Below are positions 61,335 through 64,000 of a stretch of 64,000 bases of DNA, piece by piece. This stretch comes from Hemicordylus capensis (lineage: Eukaryota > Chordata > Lepidosauria > Squamata > Cordylidae): assembly GCF_027244095.1 (NCBI RefSeq), contig NC_069671.1, positions 3,348,001 to 3,412,000 on the forward strand, written 5' to 3'. A model generated the notes under the pieces. The model saw only the letters and a list, made by a program, of their open reading frames with translations. It was not told where the DNA came from and did no database searches. Each line of letters opens with the position of its first letter. Position 1 is the stretch's first letter. A program made the translations under genes and the position numbers.

Positions 61335-62375
61335 TGCCGGGAGCCGGGCTGGCTGCTGTGGGGCCCATTCTCAAGCCATCTTGTGCCGTGTTTCTCTCCC
61401 CCGTGTCTCCACCTGCCGGTGCTCGGCTCTGTGTGACTTCTGTCTCTCCTGGTGTGCCGGAAGGCCCTTCTCTCCGGAGGGGGCTGTCCACTGTGAGTCC
61501 TTGCCTCCGTCTGCCTGAGGATCAACCCTGCCCCACCCGGGGGGTGAATATCACGAGCAAACGGCCATGTGCCCCCTTGGCCATTTTTGCCCCCGGGTCA
61601 GCCATGCAACCCCCAGATCCACATTCTGACCTCATTTGGTAGGGTACCCTTCAGTGTTAGACCCACCTCGGATCCAGGATGGCACCCTCTGCCTGTCCTT
61701 TGGGTCCCACCTGTGCTGTAGGGGGCAGTAACTTTTCCCGCCCCAGCCTAGGGCCCAGTGAGAGGGTTTCCCAATTCAACAGGGGGCAGCAGCAGTGAGA
61801 GAGGGCAGGCTCAATCCGCGACCCATTCCCAAATCTAGATGGAACAAGCACTGCCCCATCACGGGTCTTTCCAGCTGGGGCAGGGTCACAATTTGCCCTG
61901 TGGGTGGATCTAGGGTAACCCATTAGCAGGATCAAAATGGAGGGGAAGTGTGCAATATAGCAGGGACAAGAGCTCCCCAAGGCTGGGGAAGTCTACCTTC
62001 CCCAGCTGCGGTGGCTGTGGTCAGCGGAGCCATTTACGGCCACTCCCATAGGGCTGGAGGGAGCGAGGCCGCCATTAAAGAGCAGACGCTGCAGGCAACC
62101 ACAGCACCCGACATGGAGGAGTAGAGTCCGGTCTCAGGGCCAGGAGCCACTAAACGGAAGCAGGGGGAGTGTTTCTTGGCCTCAGTGCGGCCAAGGGTGC
62201 CTTGGAAACCAGAACGAAGCAAGCTGCCTGGGAGATTGTGGGGGGAAGAGGGGAGGAGTGGGGGCTGGTCTCCCCACGACAAAGCCATGACCTTCGCTGG
62301 GACGAGTTCAGAGTTAACGCAAACTGTCCTACCTCTCTTCCGCCCCTTACCAATAAATCATCTATGGAACCTGTC
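61335..62375 (+). other. INPP5J: INPP5J 3' UTR
   Basis: Repeat-free sequence runs from the stop codon to just past a canonical AATAAA at 62352-62357. The cleavage site is inferred some 15-25 bases downstream. The absence of SINEs here, in contrast to the introns, fits a transcribed and constrained 3' UTR. Confidence 0.65.
62352..62357 (+). other. INPP5J: Poly(A) signal of INPP5J (AATAAA)
   Basis: This is a canonical hexamer about 1.0 kb after the INPP5J stop and the only one on the plus strand in a plausible place before the opposing PLA2G3 unit. Confidence 0.65.
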
Positions 62376-63009
62376 TTAAGTTCCCATGGTGCATTTGGTG
62401 GCTGGGGCGGGGTTTGGAGTCCAGCACAGAATGCCAGCAAGCAGTACCACGGCGGAAGAATACTCAGTGCTTTCTGGGTCTGCACCCCTAGAGATGGAAG
62501 GTCGCATTTCAAGACTTCCAATCTGTTAGCACCTATCATACTTTTGACATCCTGACCCTCAGGCCTGCAGTCGTCAAACCTGCAATGGTGTTTAAAAAAA
62601 AAAAAATCAAACACACTCCATCGATGACAGAGGGTTTGAAATGGAAATTGGCAAGAATGTCCTCTAAAGATGACGCCATGGAGAGATTACAAACATTGGC
62701 TCACTTACCCTAACTGCTGGTTACCATAAACGATCTAGAAGTTGGGGGGACCAGCGAAGAGGCCAAATTTGCAGACGACACGGAACTATTGAGGGTAGTG
62801 AAATCCACAACAGATTGTGAGGAATTCCAAAAAAGATCTCTCCGAACTGGGGGAGTGGGCGACAAAATGGCAAATGCGGTTCAGTGTTGGCAAGTGTAAA
62901 GTGATGCACATTCGGGCAAAAAACCCCCCAACTTCACATATACGCTGATGGGATCTGAGCTCCTTTCAACAGGGTTGCCTTAGAAAACACACAGGCCCAA
63001 CACGCGGCC
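62376..63009. other. Spacer between the INPP5J and PLA2G3 3' ends
   Basis: Holds an A(12) run at about 62594 and a CR1-like LINE fragment; no other feature recognised. Confidence 0.5.
62690..62955 (+). mobile_element. CR1-like LINE reverse transcriptase fragment
   Basis: INDLEVGGTSEEAKFADDTE is followed, after a frame change, by ELGEWATKWQMRFSVGKCKV and MHI. The FADDT...KWQMRF...KCKVMHIG pattern is typical of the reverse transcriptase of CR1-type LINEs. Confidence 0.75.
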
Positions 63010-63792
63010 CCCAAAGGAAACCATCTTTATTACTACTTTATTGGCGGCCCTGAGCCGGGCCGGACCCACGTAATAAGTTAGAGGCAAGTTGCAGAGTGCC
63101 TGACCCCACTGTACATGCCAGAGGAGTGTAGGGCAAGTTAAAGGGGGTAAAGAGAAAACCATCAGCAGGTGCCTTCAAGAGCTTGCTCAGGAACAACTCC
63201 TCTTGCAATAGTCCTTCATGCAAGAGGAGCTTCCGCATCCGACTCTGCTTAGACCTGGAGTAGCGTCATGGCCCAAGACCAAGGAGGACTCCGCGGGGGT
63301 CCAAGACTCCCCCATCCCATCACGCAGTAGTACCTTCATCCTTGTGGAGGGATGCCAAATGACCCAAGGGTTGGGCCACAAGCCTGCATTCCCTGGAGAT
63401 AGGCCAGGTCACCCCACAGCCACAGAGCAGACTCTTGGTAGTTCACAGTGGTTGCCTGGAGACTGAAAGCCAGTGGTGGGGAGTTCCACAGATGCTCAGC
63501 TTGGCTTCCGGCTTGTACGATAGCCTTGCCTTGAGGTGAGGGGTCCACCTCAACACGCCAGGGGCAGACAGAGAGCACCGCTTCAATCAGACCTCAGGGT
63601 ATTAACACTGCTGCCTTCCTTTTCCACTCTCGGGGACACCACAGGTGAGTAGGCCCTCAGAGGACCCACCCTCCAACCGCACCAGGCCCTGTGGTGTGCA
63701 AGTTCCACAGGGGAAGCGCTCTCTGCTCAGTCCACCGGGGCCTGGCTTAGCTGCCCCCCCCCACTGTCCAGATGAAGACTCTGCCCCCCGGT
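63010..63792 (-). other. PLA2G3: PLA2G3 3' UTR
   Basis: Unique sequence lies downstream of the PLA2G3 stop on the minus strand and ends just past two AATAAA signals. No interspersed repeat is seen in it. Confidence 0.6.
63026..63042 (-). other. PLA2G3: Two poly(A) signals of PLA2G3
   Basis: Minus-strand AATAAA occurs at 63042-63037 and again at 63031-63026, both in the context AATAAAG. Cleavage is expected about 15-25 bases further left. The end lies roughly 0.6 kb from the INPP5J poly(A) signal. Confidence 0.65.
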
Positions 63793-63979
63793 TCAGGGGG
63801 GCACAGCATGGCGTGCAGCCCGTGCTAGCTGCAGGCACTTCTCAAACAGCTGAAGAGGCTGGCTCGCGGGAGTCCGCTCCTGCCGCTTCACCTTGAGGGA
63901 CGGGCCCACACGCTTCCGTGTCAGCCGGTTGGTGAGGTGCCGGGCGGGGGTCAGGATGGCACGGCCGACGTCAATGCAA
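63793..63979 (-). CDS. PLA2G3: PLA2G3 terminal coding exon (group III secreted phospholipase A2)
   Basis: On the minus strand an acceptor (TTTTCCCGCCCGCAG) is followed by one base and 61 codons starting CIDVGRAILTPARHL and ending FEKCLQLARAARHAVPP, then TGA at 63795-63793. The human PLA2G3 C-terminus, from memory, has RAIRVSARHLRRL and FYNQCLQLTQAARR at corresponding places. The bee-venom-type catalytic domain lies in exons outside the window; this exon is the family's C-terminal extension. In human, PLA2G3 is the next gene after INPP5J and runs antisense to it, as here. Confidence 0.82.
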
Positions 63980-64000
63980 CTGCGGGCGGGAAAAGGAGAG

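Noticed and set aside
61657-61980. Minus-strand open frame of 107 codons in the INPP5J 3' UTR.
   Set aside because: No splice context or family resemblance, and it lies opposite a well-placed 3' UTR.
1-64000. Search for CRISPR arrays, operons, phage-like or toxin-antitoxin systems and virus-derived elements.
   Set aside because: All coding evidence is spliced vertebrate genes and all mobile sequences are SINEs, LINEs or DNA elements; regular repeats are simple microsatellites. I found no LTR or capsid/envelope-type sequence I could support.

Overview
The window is vertebrate nuclear DNA, most likely from a squamate reptile. Coding sequence is sparse and split into short exons with canonical GT/AG borders. 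The rest is dense with squamate-type interspersed repeats: tRNA-derived Sauria-type SINEs, a 5S-rRNA-headed SINE, CR1, L2-like and RTE/BovB-like LINE fragments, hAT miniature elements, and Tc1 and Tigger relics. I see no prokaryotic, phage, CRISPR or viral genes and no intact autonomous transposon.

Three host genes can be recognised, in the order they have on human 22q12. (1) SELENOM (selenoprotein M) is on the minus strand at the left edge. Exon 1 (2242-2358) carries a leucine-rich signal peptide; exon 2 (160-195) carries the in-frame TGA selenocysteine codon; later exons and the SECIS element lie outside the window. Its CpG-rich promoter is about 2359-2740. (2) INPP5J (proline-rich inositol polyphosphate 5-phosphatase, PIPP) is on the plus strand and fills about 15.3-62.4 kb. 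I place 13 coding exons that join in consistent phase into a 953-residue protein. It has a proline/serine-rich N-terminal region, a 5-phosphatase catalytic domain (exons 3-9), a SKICH domain (exons 10-12) and a C-terminal tail with RSXSXX repeats. One extra cassette exon (21891-22109, 73 codons, phase 0/0) is probable but unproven. (3) PLA2G3 (group III secreted phospholipase A2) is on the minus strand at the right edge; only its last coding exon (63793-63979) and 3' UTR are inside. INPP5J and PLA2G3 are tail to tail, with poly(A) signals at 62352 and 63042/63031.

Layout: 0-2.7 kb, SELENOM 5' part; 2.7-15 kb, repeat-rich intergenic DNA; 15.1-15.7 kb, INPP5J CpG island with a full CRE; 15.5-23.4 kb, first intron with a duplicated candidate exon; 23.4-24.3 kb, the large N-terminal exon; 24.3-39.1 kb, two long introns around exon 3; 39.1-61.3 kb, the remaining catalytic, SKICH and tail exons; 61.3-62.4 kb, 3' UTR; 62.4-63.0 kb, spacer with a CR1 fragment; 63.0-64.0 kb, PLA2G3 3' end.

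The genes are functionally separate: SELENOM is an ER thioredoxin-like selenoprotein, INPP5J removes the 5-phosphate from PtdIns(3,4,5)P3 and related lipids at the plasma membrane, and PLA2G3 is secreted. The most unusual signals are in the repeats and in INPP5J's N-terminal exons: three hAT insertions at the same CCCTAAGG-like site of three SINE copies, a SINE whose halves look like 5S rRNA and tRNA-Ala, a flanked retrocopy made of ~77-bp tandem units, a multi-copy unclassified element starting CTAG..GGTGAGGCCC, and the duplicated acidic exon.
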